A stretch of DNA of 64,000 nt, from assembly GCF_020621385.1 (NCBI RefSeq), contig NZ_JAESVA010000004.1, positions 372,001 through 436,000 of the forward strand, written 5' to 3'. The translations under genes and the position numbers were made by a program. Shown here in pieces: positions 42,963 through 50,593 of this stretch (within the stretch, counting starts at the first letter, position 1; the number at the start of each line of letters is the position of its first letter). Below the pieces are notes generated by a model. It was not told where the DNA came from. It searched no databases and saw only the letters and a program-made list of their open reading frames with translations. The DNA comes from Acidisoma cellulosilyticum (GTDB taxonomy: Bacteria > Pseudomonadota > Alphaproteobacteria > Acetobacterales > Acetobacteraceae).

Positions 42963-43994
42963 TTGGGACGTATTGTGGGTAGAGATAATCGGGCGCGTCC
43001 GGATTCTGCGAAAGCCGAGTTCGGTGAAGGCCAAGGTACCAGCGGCCGCAGGTCGGCGCGGCTTCGCCTGCGCGCCGCCTGGATGTATTACGTCGAGGAG
43101 ATGACGCAAAATGCGATAGCCGAGGCGCTCGGCGTTGGCCGCGTGACGGTCGTGCGGCTTCTCAGTGATGCCCGTGCCTTGCATGAGGTGAAGATATCTC
43201 TGCGCCGTGACATTGCGGAACTGACGGGGCTGGAACTTGCATTGCAGCAGCGCTTTGGCCTGGCTGAGGCCGTTGTCGCACCGCTGTCGTCTGGCGACGT
43301 GGATCCGACTGCGGCGATCGGCGCGGCAACGGGCCAATATATATCGGATTTCATCACATCGAATATGCTGGTCGGTGTCGGCTGGGGACGAACGCTTCTG
43401 AAGGCTCTCGGCTTTATCGATGAGAAGCCGCTGTCGAACGTCGCGGTGGTGTCTTTGCTCGGTGGCATTTCTTCCGTGCGTCAATACAATCCCGCCGAAT
43501 TCGGATGGCAGTTTTCCCGCGCCTTTGGCGCCGATTGTTTCCAGATCGCGGCGCCCGCTATCGTCGATAGCGAGCAAACAAAGAATGTGCTCGTTGACCG
43601 TTGTGGCGTGGGGGCCATTTTCGACCTGGCGCAATCTCTCGACGTCATCCTGGTCAGCGTCGGCGGCATGAATCCTGATGCGACGTCCTATCTGTTCGGG
43701 CATTTCTCGGCCGAGGAGCGTCAGACTTTAATCTCAAGAGGTGCGGTCGGAGATCTGCTTTACAATTTCTTCGATAAGGATGGCCAGATCATCGATCATC
43801 CCATTAATTCACGCATCATGAGCGTGCCGATCGACACTTTGGTCAAGACGCCCCGGCGCATTTTAACATCCGGCGGGGCTGCCAAAGTCGATGCCATCCT
43901 GGGTGCCATGACCCTCATCAAACCCAATATTTTTATTACGGACGAGATTACCGCTGGCCTGCTTTTAAACGAAAATGTTGCGAATAAAAAATGA
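42963..43994 (+). CDS. SorC/DeoR-type sugar-binding transcriptional regulator
   Basis: The 343-residue protein has an N-terminal helix-turn-helix (MTQNAIAEALGVGRVTVVRL, about residues 47-66). A SorC sugar-phosphate-binding domain follows, with VGVGWGRTLLKAL, DCFQIAAPAIVDS, VGDLLYNFFDKDG and a C-terminal ALGAMTLIKPN-like ending (ILGAMTLIKPNIFITDE). SorC relatives sense phosphorylated sugars or polyols. It starts at TTG 42963 or GTG 42975. It is last in the oxidoreductase-dehydrogenase operon and probably controls that operon and the divergent PTS. Confidence 0.9.
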   Translation: MGRIVGRDNRARPDSAKAEFGEGQGTSGRRSARLRLRAAWMYYVEEMTQNAIAEALGVGRVTVVRLLSDARALHEVKISLRRDIAELTGLELALQQRFGLAEAVVAPLSSGDVDPTAAIGAATGQYISDFITSNMLVGVGWGRTLLKALGFIDEKPLSNVAVVSLLGGISSVRQYNPAEFGWQFSRAFGADCFQIAAPAIVDSEQTKNVLVDRCGVGAIFDLAQSLDVILVSVGGMNPDATSYLFGHFSAEERQTLISRGAVGDLLYNFFDKDGQIIDHPINSRIMSVPIDTLVKTPRRILTSGGAAKVDAILGAMTLIKPNIFITDEITAGLLLNENVANKK

Positions 43995-44005
43995 TAAAAT
44001 CGAAG

Positions 44006-45085
44006 TCAAAGGGTTGCAAGAGTGGCGGCATCCGGTGCTGAACCTGGGATGGTCGCACGCCAGATCAACGGACCGGGAATAGGACGGTCAAGGCCAAGTT
44101 CGATTCCAGATCCGGGATCGTCTAAATGTAGAAGTTTCAATGTCTCAGTTATCATCGCGTCGAGAGGCTGCTCGATCGTTGTCAATTGATACGGGAGACG
44201 TCCGCTTTCGGGAATGTTGTCAAAGCTCGCTACCATGATGTCAGTCGGAACCGACAGACCATAGCTATGTGTCATGACGTCCATAGCGCCCATCGCCATG
44301 ATGTCATTGATACAAAAAAGCGCGTCAGGCAAAGGCGCTTTGCGATCTTTCAATAGTTTTTGAATGGCGATGACGCCACCGTCATAGGTCGAGAAGCCTT
44401 CGGCGGTTTCAATATCTTGTGGCCGGACACCCGATTCCCGCAACCTTTCTACGAAACCGCTGATGCGATCATGGCTGGTTGTCGCGCGTGCTTCACCGGC
44501 GATCATCGCGAAGCTTTTTGCCCCCGCCCTCAACAGGCATTCGGCCAGCACACGTCCGCCCGCAGCATTATCGCATCTCACGCATGAGGCGTCGCTTCCC
44601 GGGACATAGCGATTGAAGAAGATAATCGGGATGCCGCGCTCATGGCTCAATCCGGTCATGCGCATCGAGAGCCTGGCTTGGGTCACGATTATGCCATCGA
44701 CCTGATATTGCAATACGCGCATCATGACAGCGTCGGTATCGTCGTCCGGCCCCGCCGTGAAGGCCAGGATCTGACGTCCCTCGGCCTGAAGCCGCTCGCT
44801 GAAAGCATGCAGCATGCGAACGTAGAACGGGTTCTTTAGATCCCCGATGATCAGCGCGATGATATTGCTGCGGCGCGTGGTGAGGCTGCTCGCAATGGAA
44901 TTGGGCACGTAGTTCAATTTGCGCGCGGCCTCGAAAATCTTTTGCCGCGTGTCCTCCGAAATATTGGAGCGCTTGCTGAAGGCACGTGATACCGAGGATT
45001 GCGAAACGCCCGCCAGCGCCGCCACGTCGAAGGACGTCACGCGTGGTTGGGGGACAGCGTGCTTCGGGCGGGTCACCTGATCCAT
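44006..45085 (-). CDS. LacI-family transcriptional regulator
   Basis: The 359-residue repressor has a helix-turn-helix (SFDVAALAGVSQSSVSRAFS, about residues 18-37), the hinge helix (LNYVPNSIASSL) and a sugar-binding domain (IALIIGDLKNPFYVRMLHAF; FCINDIMAMGAMDVM; VASFDNIPES). ATG 45085 is chosen over an in-frame TTG at 45094. Its stop lies 11 bases from the convergent SorC stop. It follows the HapK-SDR pair after a 200-base gap, so it may be separately transcribed and regulate module D or E. Confidence 0.9.
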   Translation of the reverse strand: MDQVTRPKHAVPQPRVTSFDVAALAGVSQSSVSRAFSKRSNISEDTRQKIFEAARKLNYVPNSIASSLTTRRSNIIALIIGDLKNPFYVRMLHAFSERLQAEGRQILAFTAGPDDDTDAVMMRVLQYQVDGIIVTQARLSMRMTGLSHERGIPIIFFNRYVPGSDASCVRCDNAAGGRVLAECLLRAGAKSFAMIAGEARATTSHDRISGFVERLRESGVRPQDIETAEGFSTYDGGVIAIQKLLKDRKAPLPDALFCINDIMAMGAMDVMTHSYGLSVPTDIMVASFDNIPESGRLPYQLTTIEQPLDAMITETLKLLHLDDPGSGIELGLDRPIPGPLIWRATIPGSAPDAATLATL

Positions 45086-45286
45086 GACAGCCAAGCCTTC
45101 TGCGACAGGTCAAACACGCTAAGCAGCTCCACGATCAATCCTTGTCGATCCGGCGACCGTCCAGTCACCGGGTAATGTCAGGGGTGGGAAGCGGCATTTC
45201 ACCACCTTTCCAGTCGGGCAGCATAGCCCAACCTGACCCTCGGCGCGACTGGTCAGCCGAATGGGTCAGCGGAGCGGTCCAGGCGG

Positions 45287-46123
45287 TCAGTGATATTCCT
45301 CGCCGCCCGAGACATTGAGAGCCTCGGCGGTGATGTATCCGGCCGCATCCGAACAGAGAAAAGCGACCGCATCAGCCATATCCTCCGGCTTGCCGAGACG
45401 GCCGAGCGGAATGCGCCGCCGCATCTCGCCCAAGTATTCGTCCATGCTCTGCCCGCGCGCGGATGACATGAACTGGTTCTGCCAGGCGCCAAGGCCGGTC
45501 GTGACATGGTTGGGGCAGATGGCGTTGACCGTGATGCCGTAGGGGCCCAATTCCAGCGCGGCTGCCCGTGTGAAACCCACGACGCCATGTTTCGACGCCG
45601 TATAGGCCGTCGCGAAGGCGAAGCCGGATTTCCCGGCCTGGGAGGCGATATTGATGATCCTGCCCCCGCCCGCCTGTCGGATCATGTGATTGGCGGCATC
45701 CCGCGTGGCCAGGATCATAGCGCGAAGATTGACGCCGAGTACGGCGTCCAGGTCCGAGGCCTTCATCTCCGTCAATGGACCGAACAGATAGCCGATCCCG
45801 GCGTTATTGACGAGAATATCGATACGTCCGAAGCGCGCCACGGTCTTTTCGACAATCGCGGTGATGGCGTTTTCCTGCAGAAGGTCGCCGGTCACGGCGT
45901 CGACATCGGCACCAGCCGCCCGCAGGTCCTCGCACATCGCATCAAGATCGGTCTGCGTGCCGACACCATGGGCGGGCGCGATATCCCCCTCCACAGCGCC
46001 GCGATCATGCAGCATGACGGCGACGCCATCGCGCGCCAGGCGCCGCGCTATGGCCTGCCCCAGCCCGCCCTTGCGTCCGGCGCCGGTGATCAGCGCTACT
46101 CTCGCCGTCCCGGCCGGCATCAT
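45287..46123 (-). CDS. SDR-family oxidoreductase
   Basis: The 278-residue short-chain dehydrogenase has the nucleotide loop ALITGAGRKGGLGQAIARR, NNAGIGYL, active-site Ser in IINIASQAGKSG and YTASK (Y-x-x-x-K). It reduces or oxidises an alcohol/ketone with NAD(P). An insertion (DRGAVEGDIAPAHGV) follows the first strand. It overlaps the HapK-like gene by 4 bases, so the two act together. Substrate unknown. Confidence 0.9.
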   Translation of the reverse strand: MMPAGTARVALITGAGRKGGLGQAIARRLARDGVAVMLHDRGAVEGDIAPAHGVGTQTDLDAMCEDLRAAGADVDAVTGDLLQENAITAIVEKTVARFGRIDILVNNAGIGYLFGPLTEMKASDLDAVLGVNLRAMILATRDAANHMIRQAGGGRIINIASQAGKSGFAFATAYTASKHGVVGFTRAAALELGPYGITVNAICPNHVTTGLGAWQNQFMSSARGQSMDEYLGEMRRRIPLGRLGKPEDMADAVAFLCSDAAGYITAEALNVSGGEEYH

Positions 46124-46434
46124 TGGGCGGCCTCGATGGAACGGGAGAGCAGGAATTGCGGCGTGGCGATGGCCTGAAATTCGGCGGCCACACGCTGCAT
46201 GATCTCCTGCGCAACGTCCTTCCCGAAAGCGTCCATGTCCTTGACCTCGACGACCTCTATATAGTCGTAAGGCGGTGATTGGTCACTGCCGAGAAGCGAT
46301 GTGACTTCGAAGACTTCAAACGATGCGACTGAATCCAGGCCGCGCACGATGGGCAGATCGGTCTGTTTCGCCCAGGCGAGATACTCAGCCTTGCTGACAC
46401 CAGGCTTGAGATTGAACAGCACGAATATCCGCAT
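46120..46434 (-). CDS. RedY/HapK-like small protein
   Basis: The 104-residue dimeric alpha/beta-barrel-type protein resembles the HapK/RedY family (MRIFVLFNLKPGVSKAEYLA, then PPYDYIEVVEVKDMDAFGKD), found in prodigiosin gene clusters and also in catabolic loci. No catalytic activity is established for most members. ATG 46434 gives the normal length. It is translationally coupled to the SDR gene and divergent from the aconitase-family operon. Confidence 0.8.
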   Translation of the reverse strand: MRIFVLFNLKPGVSKAEYLAWAKQTDLPIVRGLDSVASFEVFEVTSLLGSDQSPPYDYIEVVEVKDMDAFGKDVAQEIMQRVAAEFQAIATPQFLLSRSIEAAQ

Positions 46435-46546
46435 CGGCTTCTCCTGTTATTGACGAGGTAAAGCGTCCATCCAGTCGATAGAGACGGCGGCCGAAGTGCC
46501 GCTTCCGGTCGCGTGGCGAAAGCCTGCGAGCCGCCGCATTAGCGCT

Positions 46547-46560
46547 TGCATGCGCATGCA
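46547..46560. promoter_or_regulatory. perfect palindrome TGCATGCGCATGCA
   Basis: A fully symmetric 14-base palindrome lies midway between the divergent HapK-SDR pair (start 46434) and the aconitase-family operon (start 46688). The nearly identical TGCATGCGTATGCA occurs at 50425-50438 before the dipeptide-type importer. GntR/FCD operators have this size and shape; no such regulator is encoded in the window. Confidence 0.5.
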
Positions 46561-46687
46561 CGGAACCATAGTATGCTCATAATGATTGAGCAAGAACGAC
46601 GATCGGATTCAGCCTTTTAAATTAGCATCTCGGAGGCGGCGGCATCGTGACAAGGCGAGGCGGACAGAAGCTGGGGTCTGGTGACGA

Positions 46688-48106
46688 ATGACAGGCCGAA
46701 CGCTGTACGGGAAAATATGGGACAGCCATCTCGTCAAAAATTATGAAGATGGATCCTCGCTCCTCTACATAGACCGGCATCTTGTCCAGGAGGTTTCCAG
46801 CCCGCAGGCCTTCGCGGGGCTTGCCCTGCAAGGGCGCGCTGTTCGCCGCCCACAGGCGAATGTCGCGGTTGCGGATCACGCCGTGCCGACCAGGAACAGG
46901 GCCAATATCGAGGTCGGCGGCCTTGCCCAGCTGCAGATTGCCCGGCTTGAGGAAAATGCCGCGCGTTTCGGCATCGACTATATCCCCATCGAAAGCCGCC
47001 ATCACGGCATCGTTCATGTCATTGGCCCGGAACTCGGCTTTACGCTGCCTGGTGCCACGCTGGTGTGCGGCGATAGTCACACCTGCACCCACGGCGCTTT
47101 CGGCGCGATTTCCTTTGGTATTGGCGCCAGCGAATGCGAGGCCGTGCTCAGCACACAATGCTTGCGGCAGACAAGGCAGAAGGTCATGCGCGTCTGGTTG
47201 GATGGCGCTTTGCCGTTCGGCCTTTCAGTCAAGGACATCATCCTCGCGGTCATCGCGCGCATCGGCACCTCGGGCGGCGTCGGTCACGCGATCGAATATG
47301 CCGGGCCGGCCGTGCAGGCCTTGTCCATGGAAGCCCGCATGACGCTCTGCAATATGTCGATCGAGGCCGGCAGCCGCGTCGGCATGGTGGCGCCTGACGA
47401 GCGGACCTTTGCCTATCTGGAGGGGCGCGCCATGGCGCCCAAAGGCAAGCTTTGGGACCAGGCCCTGGAGTATTGGCAGACTCTGCCGTCCGACGCCGAC
47501 GTGGTTTTCGACCGCGAGGTGCGGTTCGATGTCAGCGAACTCACCCCCTTCGTCAGCTGGGGCACGAGTCCGGAGGAATCCGCGCCCATCGGCGCGCGTA
47601 TTCCCGACCCTGCGGCGGAGAGCGACGGCGTCAAAAGACTACGCATGCAACGAAGCCTTGACTATATGGGCCTGACGCCGGGCACCAGGCTTGAGGATAT
47701 CGGCATCGACCGGGTCTTCATCGGGTCCTGTACCAATGGTCGGATCGAGGATTTGCGGGCGGCGGCAGCCGTCATCGCTGGCCGGCGCGTGGCATCTTCG
47801 GTCGAGGCGATCGTCGTGCCGGGCTCGGCGCAAGTCAGACTGCAAGCGGAAGCCGAGAGGCTTGACCGCGTCTTTCTGGATGCCGGTTTTGAATGGCGCG
47901 AGGCCGGATGCTCCATGTGCGTCGGCATGAATGACGACCGGCTGCGGCCGGGGGAGCGCTGCGCGTCGACCTCCAACCGCAATTTCGAGGGTAGGCAGGG
48001 TATCGGCGGGCGCACGCATCTGATGAGCCCGGCAATGGCGGCGGCGGCGGCCATCGCGGGCCATCTGGTGGATGTCCGCCGCATGGCCGGGGAGGGGCAT
48101 GCGTGA
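46688..48106 (+). CDS. aconitase/isopropylmalate-isomerase family large subunit (dimethylmaleate hydratase-like)
   Basis: The 472-residue protein has the iron-sulfur cysteines in FIGSCTNGR and [11 protein letters not shown] and the active-site loop [13 protein letters not shown]. LeuC normally has DHNVPT in the first domain; here it is DHAVPT, a change near the substrate. Rather than leucine genes, its partners are a small subunit (4-base overlap), an isochorismatase-like amidase and an isocitrate-lyase-superfamily lyase. That set matches dimethylmaleate hydratase (DmdA) followed by dimethylmalate lyase in nicotinate-fermenting Eubacterium. It would add water to a substituted maleate. Family certain, substrate inferred. 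Confidence 0.85.
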   Translation: MTGRTLYGKIWDSHLVKNYEDGSSLLYIDRHLVQEVSSPQAFAGLALQGRAVRRPQANVAVADHAVPTRNRANIEVGGLAQLQIARLEENAARFGIDYIPIESRHHGIVHVIGPELGFTLPGATLVCGDSHTCTHGAFGAISFGIGASECEAVLSTQCLRQTRQKVMRVWLDGALPFGLSVKDIILAVIARIGTSGGVGHAIEYAGPAVQALSMEARMTLCNMSIEAGSRVGMVAPDERTFAYLEGRAMAPKGKLWDQALEYWQTLPSDADVVFDREVRFDVSELTPFVSWGTSPEESAPIGARIPDPAAESDGVKRLRMQRSLDYMGLTPGTRLEDIGIDRVFIGSCTNGRIEDLRAAAAVIAGRRVASSVEAIVVPGSAQVRLQAEAERLDRVFLDAGFEWREAGCSMCVGMNDDRLRPGERCASTSNRNFEGRQGIGGRTHLMSPAMAAAAAIAGHLVDVRRMAGEGHA

Positions 48107-48741
48107 CGGAATTCACCAGACTGACCAGTATCGCGGCCCCTTTTCCGGAATCAGATATCGATACGGATGTCGTGATACCGGCGCGATTTCTTCTATTGCT
48201 CGACAAGGCGGGCCTTGGGCAGCATCTGTTTCATGAGCGGCGTCACGACAGGCAGAGGCAGCGCAACACAAGCTTCGTCCTCGATCATCCGCCATTCGAC
48301 ACGGCAAAAATTCTGGTCGCCGGGCGGAATTTCGGTTGCGGGTCAAGCCGGGAACAGGCTGTCTGGGCGCTGGCGGATTTCGGCATAACCTGCGTGATCG
48401 CGCCCAGCTTCGGCGAGATCTTCTTTGCCAATTGCTTCAAGAATGGCGTGCTGCCAATTATCCTGGATGCCGAACTCTACGATCGCGTCCTGCTTGTCGC
48501 CGAAGCGGGTGCTGAGATGACGGTCGATCTGCAAACGCAGGAGATCCTTCTGCCTAAGGGCACGCCGATCCCGTTTGCGGTCGATCCGCATCGCAGGCGG
48601 GCCTTACTTCTCGGTCTGGATGAGATCGGCATGATGCTGACGGATGATGGCGCCGATATCGAGGCTTTCGAGGCAAACCATCGTGTGGCGGCCCCTTGGC
48701 TGTTTCTGGATTGCGATAGACGTGAAGAGGTTAAGCTATGA
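48103..48741 (+). CDS. aconitase-family small (swivel) subunit, LeuD/DmdB-like
   Basis: The 212-residue swivel domain has [14 protein letters not shown] near residue 20 and [17 protein letters not shown] around residue 72, both conserved in LeuD. Residues 170-212 form an extra tail beyond the usual core. It overlaps its large subunit and the amidase gene by 4 bases each. Together with the large subunit it forms the hydratase active site. GTG start at 48103. Confidence 0.87.
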   Translation: MTEFTRLTSIAAPFPESDIDTDVVIPARFLLLLDKAGLGQHLFHERRHDRQRQRNTSFVLDHPPFDTAKILVAGRNFGCGSSREQAVWALADFGITCVIAPSFGEIFFANCFKNGVLPIILDAELYDRVLLVAEAGAEMTVDLQTQEILLPKGTPIPFAVDPHRRRALLLGLDEIGMMLTDDGADIEAFEANHRVAAPWLFLDCDRREEVKL

Positions 48742-49367
48742 CTGAGACGAATCTGGACGAGAACTATCGCCGCGCCTACGACAACCGGATCGGGTTCGGT
48801 GCGCGCCCGGCACTCATCCTGATCGATTTCGTGCAGGCCTATTTCGACCCCGACTGTACTCTTTACGCTGGTGTCGACGATGCTTTGGCATCGGCGCTGC
48901 GGGTGCGGGATGCCGCGCGGAAGGCCGGTATTCCGGTAATCTACACCAATGTCGTCTATCATCCGAAAGCGCTGAACGGTGGCCGCTTTTACCAGAAGGC
49001 CAGGCCGTTGCAGAACTTCCTGGCCGGCAGCCCGCTCGGTGCCTGGCCTTCTGGGCTTGAGGTCGGCGCGGATGAACTCGTCGTCTCCAAGCAATATCCG
49101 AGTGCCTTTTTCGGCACGTCGCTTGCCTCCACGCTCACCTGCTGGGGCATCGATACGCTTATCCTGACGGGGCTCACCACCAGCGGCTGCGTGCGGGCGA
49201 CCTGCGTCGATACCATGTCCCACGGCTTTATTCCGATCGTGGTGCGGGAGGCCTGCGGGGACCGTCACCCTGCGCCGCATGAAGCCAATCTTTTCGACAT
49301 GAACGCCAAATATGCGGATGTCGTGAGCGAAGCAGAAGCCTTGACCTATCTTCAGTCGAAGGAATGA
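48738..49367 (+). CDS. isochorismatase-family cysteine amidohydrolase
   Basis: The 209-residue hydrolase has the triad Asp30 (LILIDFVQAYFD), Lys118 (VVSKQYPSAF) and Cys151 (TTSGCVRAT). It is closest in feel to N-carbamoylsarcosine amidase and maleamate amidohydrolase. Its position between a substituted-maleate hydratase and a lyase suggests it releases ammonia from a substituted maleamate to give the hydratase substrate (inference). It is coupled by 4-base overlaps on both sides. Confidence 0.87.
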   Translation: MTETNLDENYRRAYDNRIGFGARPALILIDFVQAYFDPDCTLYAGVDDALASALRVRDAARKAGIPVIYTNVVYHPKALNGGRFYQKARPLQNFLAGSPLGAWPSGLEVGADELVVSKQYPSAFFGTSLASTLTCWGIDTLILTGLTTSGCVRATCVDTMSHGFIPIVVREACGDRHPAPHEANLFDMNAKYADVVSEAEALTYLQSKE

Positions 49368-50263
49368 GCCAGATGGCGAAACCGAGCTTGCGCGCCGCTC
49401 TGGATAGCGGGGTCTTCGTTGCCGCTCCCGGTATTCACGACATGATCACGGCGGTCGTCGCCAACCAGTTCGGCTTCGATTTCGTCTATGCCACGGGCTA
49501 TTGGATGACGGCCTCCGCTTACGGCCTGCCGGATGCCGGTATCGCCACCTATAGCCAGATGCTGGACCGTGTGGCGACGCTGACACGCACGGTCAATTCC
49601 AGCGTCATTGCCGATGCCGACACGGGTTATGGCGGCTTGCTGAATGTCCACCATACCGTGCGCGGCTATGAGGCAGCCGGGGTGACGGCGATCCAGATCG
49701 AAGACCAGGAATTTCCCAAGAAATGCGGCCATACGCCGTTCAAGCGAATCGTTCCCATGATCGATATGGTGGAGAAGATCAAAGTCGCCTGCGAAGCGCG
49801 GACAGATCCGGTGGAGACGCTGATCATCGCGCGGACGGACGCGCGGCAGAGCGAAGGCTATGAGGGTGCGCTGAAGCGTGGCGCGGCCTATGCGGAAGCC
49901 GGCGCCGATATCGTCTTTCTGGAAGCGCTGGAAAGCGAGGAAGAAATGCGGTCCGCCAGCGGGCGGATTTCCAAGCCGCTGCTGGCCAATATGGCCGATG
50001 GCGGCAAGACCCCCATCCGTTCGGCGGATGAATTGAAGGCCCTGGGTTTCAGCCTTGCCATCTACCCGTCCATGACGGGCCTGGCCGCAGCTCAAGCCGC
50101 GCATAATGCCTTCAGCGAATTCCAGAAACTCGGCACCAGTAACGCCCCGTCGATTCCCCTGTTCTCCTTTGCGACCTTCAATTCCCTGATCGGGTTCGAG
50201 GAGGTCTGGGCGTTCGAGCGGCGATGGGCCCGAGACGACGCGAAACCGGCTGGCGAGCGTTAG
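49364..50263 (+). CDS. isocitrate lyase/PEP mutase superfamily C-C lyase (2,3-dimethylmalate or methylisocitrate lyase-like)
   Basis: The 299-residue barrel enzyme carries the catalytic KKCGH at 119-123 (Cys121), the metal-binding ADADTGYG (Asp84, Asp86) and IEDQEFP (Glu113). It cleaves a substituted malate into pyruvate plus a short acid. Length fits the short lyase branch (PrpB/Dml) rather than isocitrate lyase. It starts inside the amidase stop (ATGA) and ends the operon before a strong hairpin. Given the hydratase upstream, dimethylmalate to pyruvate plus propionate is my best guess. Confidence 0.85.
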   Translation: MSQMAKPSLRAALDSGVFVAAPGIHDMITAVVANQFGFDFVYATGYWMTASAYGLPDAGIATYSQMLDRVATLTRTVNSSVIADADTGYGGLLNVHHTVRGYEAAGVTAIQIEDQEFPKKCGHTPFKRIVPMIDMVEKIKVACEARTDPVETLIIARTDARQSEGYEGALKRGAAYAEAGADIVFLEALESEEEMRSASGRISKPLLANMADGGKTPIRSADELKALGFSLAIYPSMTGLAAAQAAHNAFSEFQKLGTSNAPSIPLFSFATFNSLIGFEEVWAFERRWARDDAKPAGER

Positions 50264-50330
50264 CAGGTTTCCACAGGGAAGCCGCTTCTGCGCCCAGCGC
50301 AGACGGCAGCGTTTGCAGCATCAAATCGAC

Positions 50331-50367
50331 AAGCGGCGGAAGCGTTGAACAAGCGCTTCCGCCGCTT
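50331..50367 (+). terminator. strong terminator hairpin after the lyase gene
   Basis: AAGCGGCGGAAGCG (50331-50344) pairs perfectly over 14 bases with CGCTTCCGCCGCTT (50354-50367) around the 9-nt loop TTGAACAAG, 68 bases after the lyase stop; CGCGTTT follows. Confidence 0.75.
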
Positions 50368-50424
50368 CGCGTTTCGGCGACGCCAGACCGCTCCGCTAAT
50401 TTATGACAGGACGTTGAATTTGAT

Positions 50425-50438
50425 TGCATGCGTATGCA
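50425..50438. promoter_or_regulatory. near-palindrome TGCATGCGTATGCA, copy of the site at 46547
   Basis: It differs from the 46547 palindrome at one central base. It lies 156 bases upstream of the importer binding-protein start and is preceded by TTGAATTTGAT, which may form part of a promoter. It suggests joint regulation of the importer and the hydratase-lyase operon. Confidence 0.5.
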
Positions 50439-50593
50439 TAGTTTGTTTAGCTGAGGAAGAGGCGCGGTGCGGTTGTCTGTTCATGCAGACAAAGGCTCCG
50501 GCATAAGAAGGCCGCCAGAAGAGAAATGCGGGGCGGCGCCAGCTTTACGACTGACAATCTTCGGCTCTCCCCATCGCAACAGGTAACAGGCCC

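Larger units (their letters stand above)
50264..50593. other. intergenic region between the hydratase-lyase operon and the importer operon
   Basis: This 330-base spacer has no supported gene. It contains a strong terminator hairpin (50331-50367) and a palindromic operator (50425-50438), then the importer promoter and leader. Confidence 0.6.

Noticed and set aside
46688-48741. Leucine biosynthesis genes leuCD
   Set aside because: No other leucine genes, an altered DHNVPT motif, and tight coupling to an amidase and a C-C lyase argue for a catabolic hydratase, although leuCD is not excluded.
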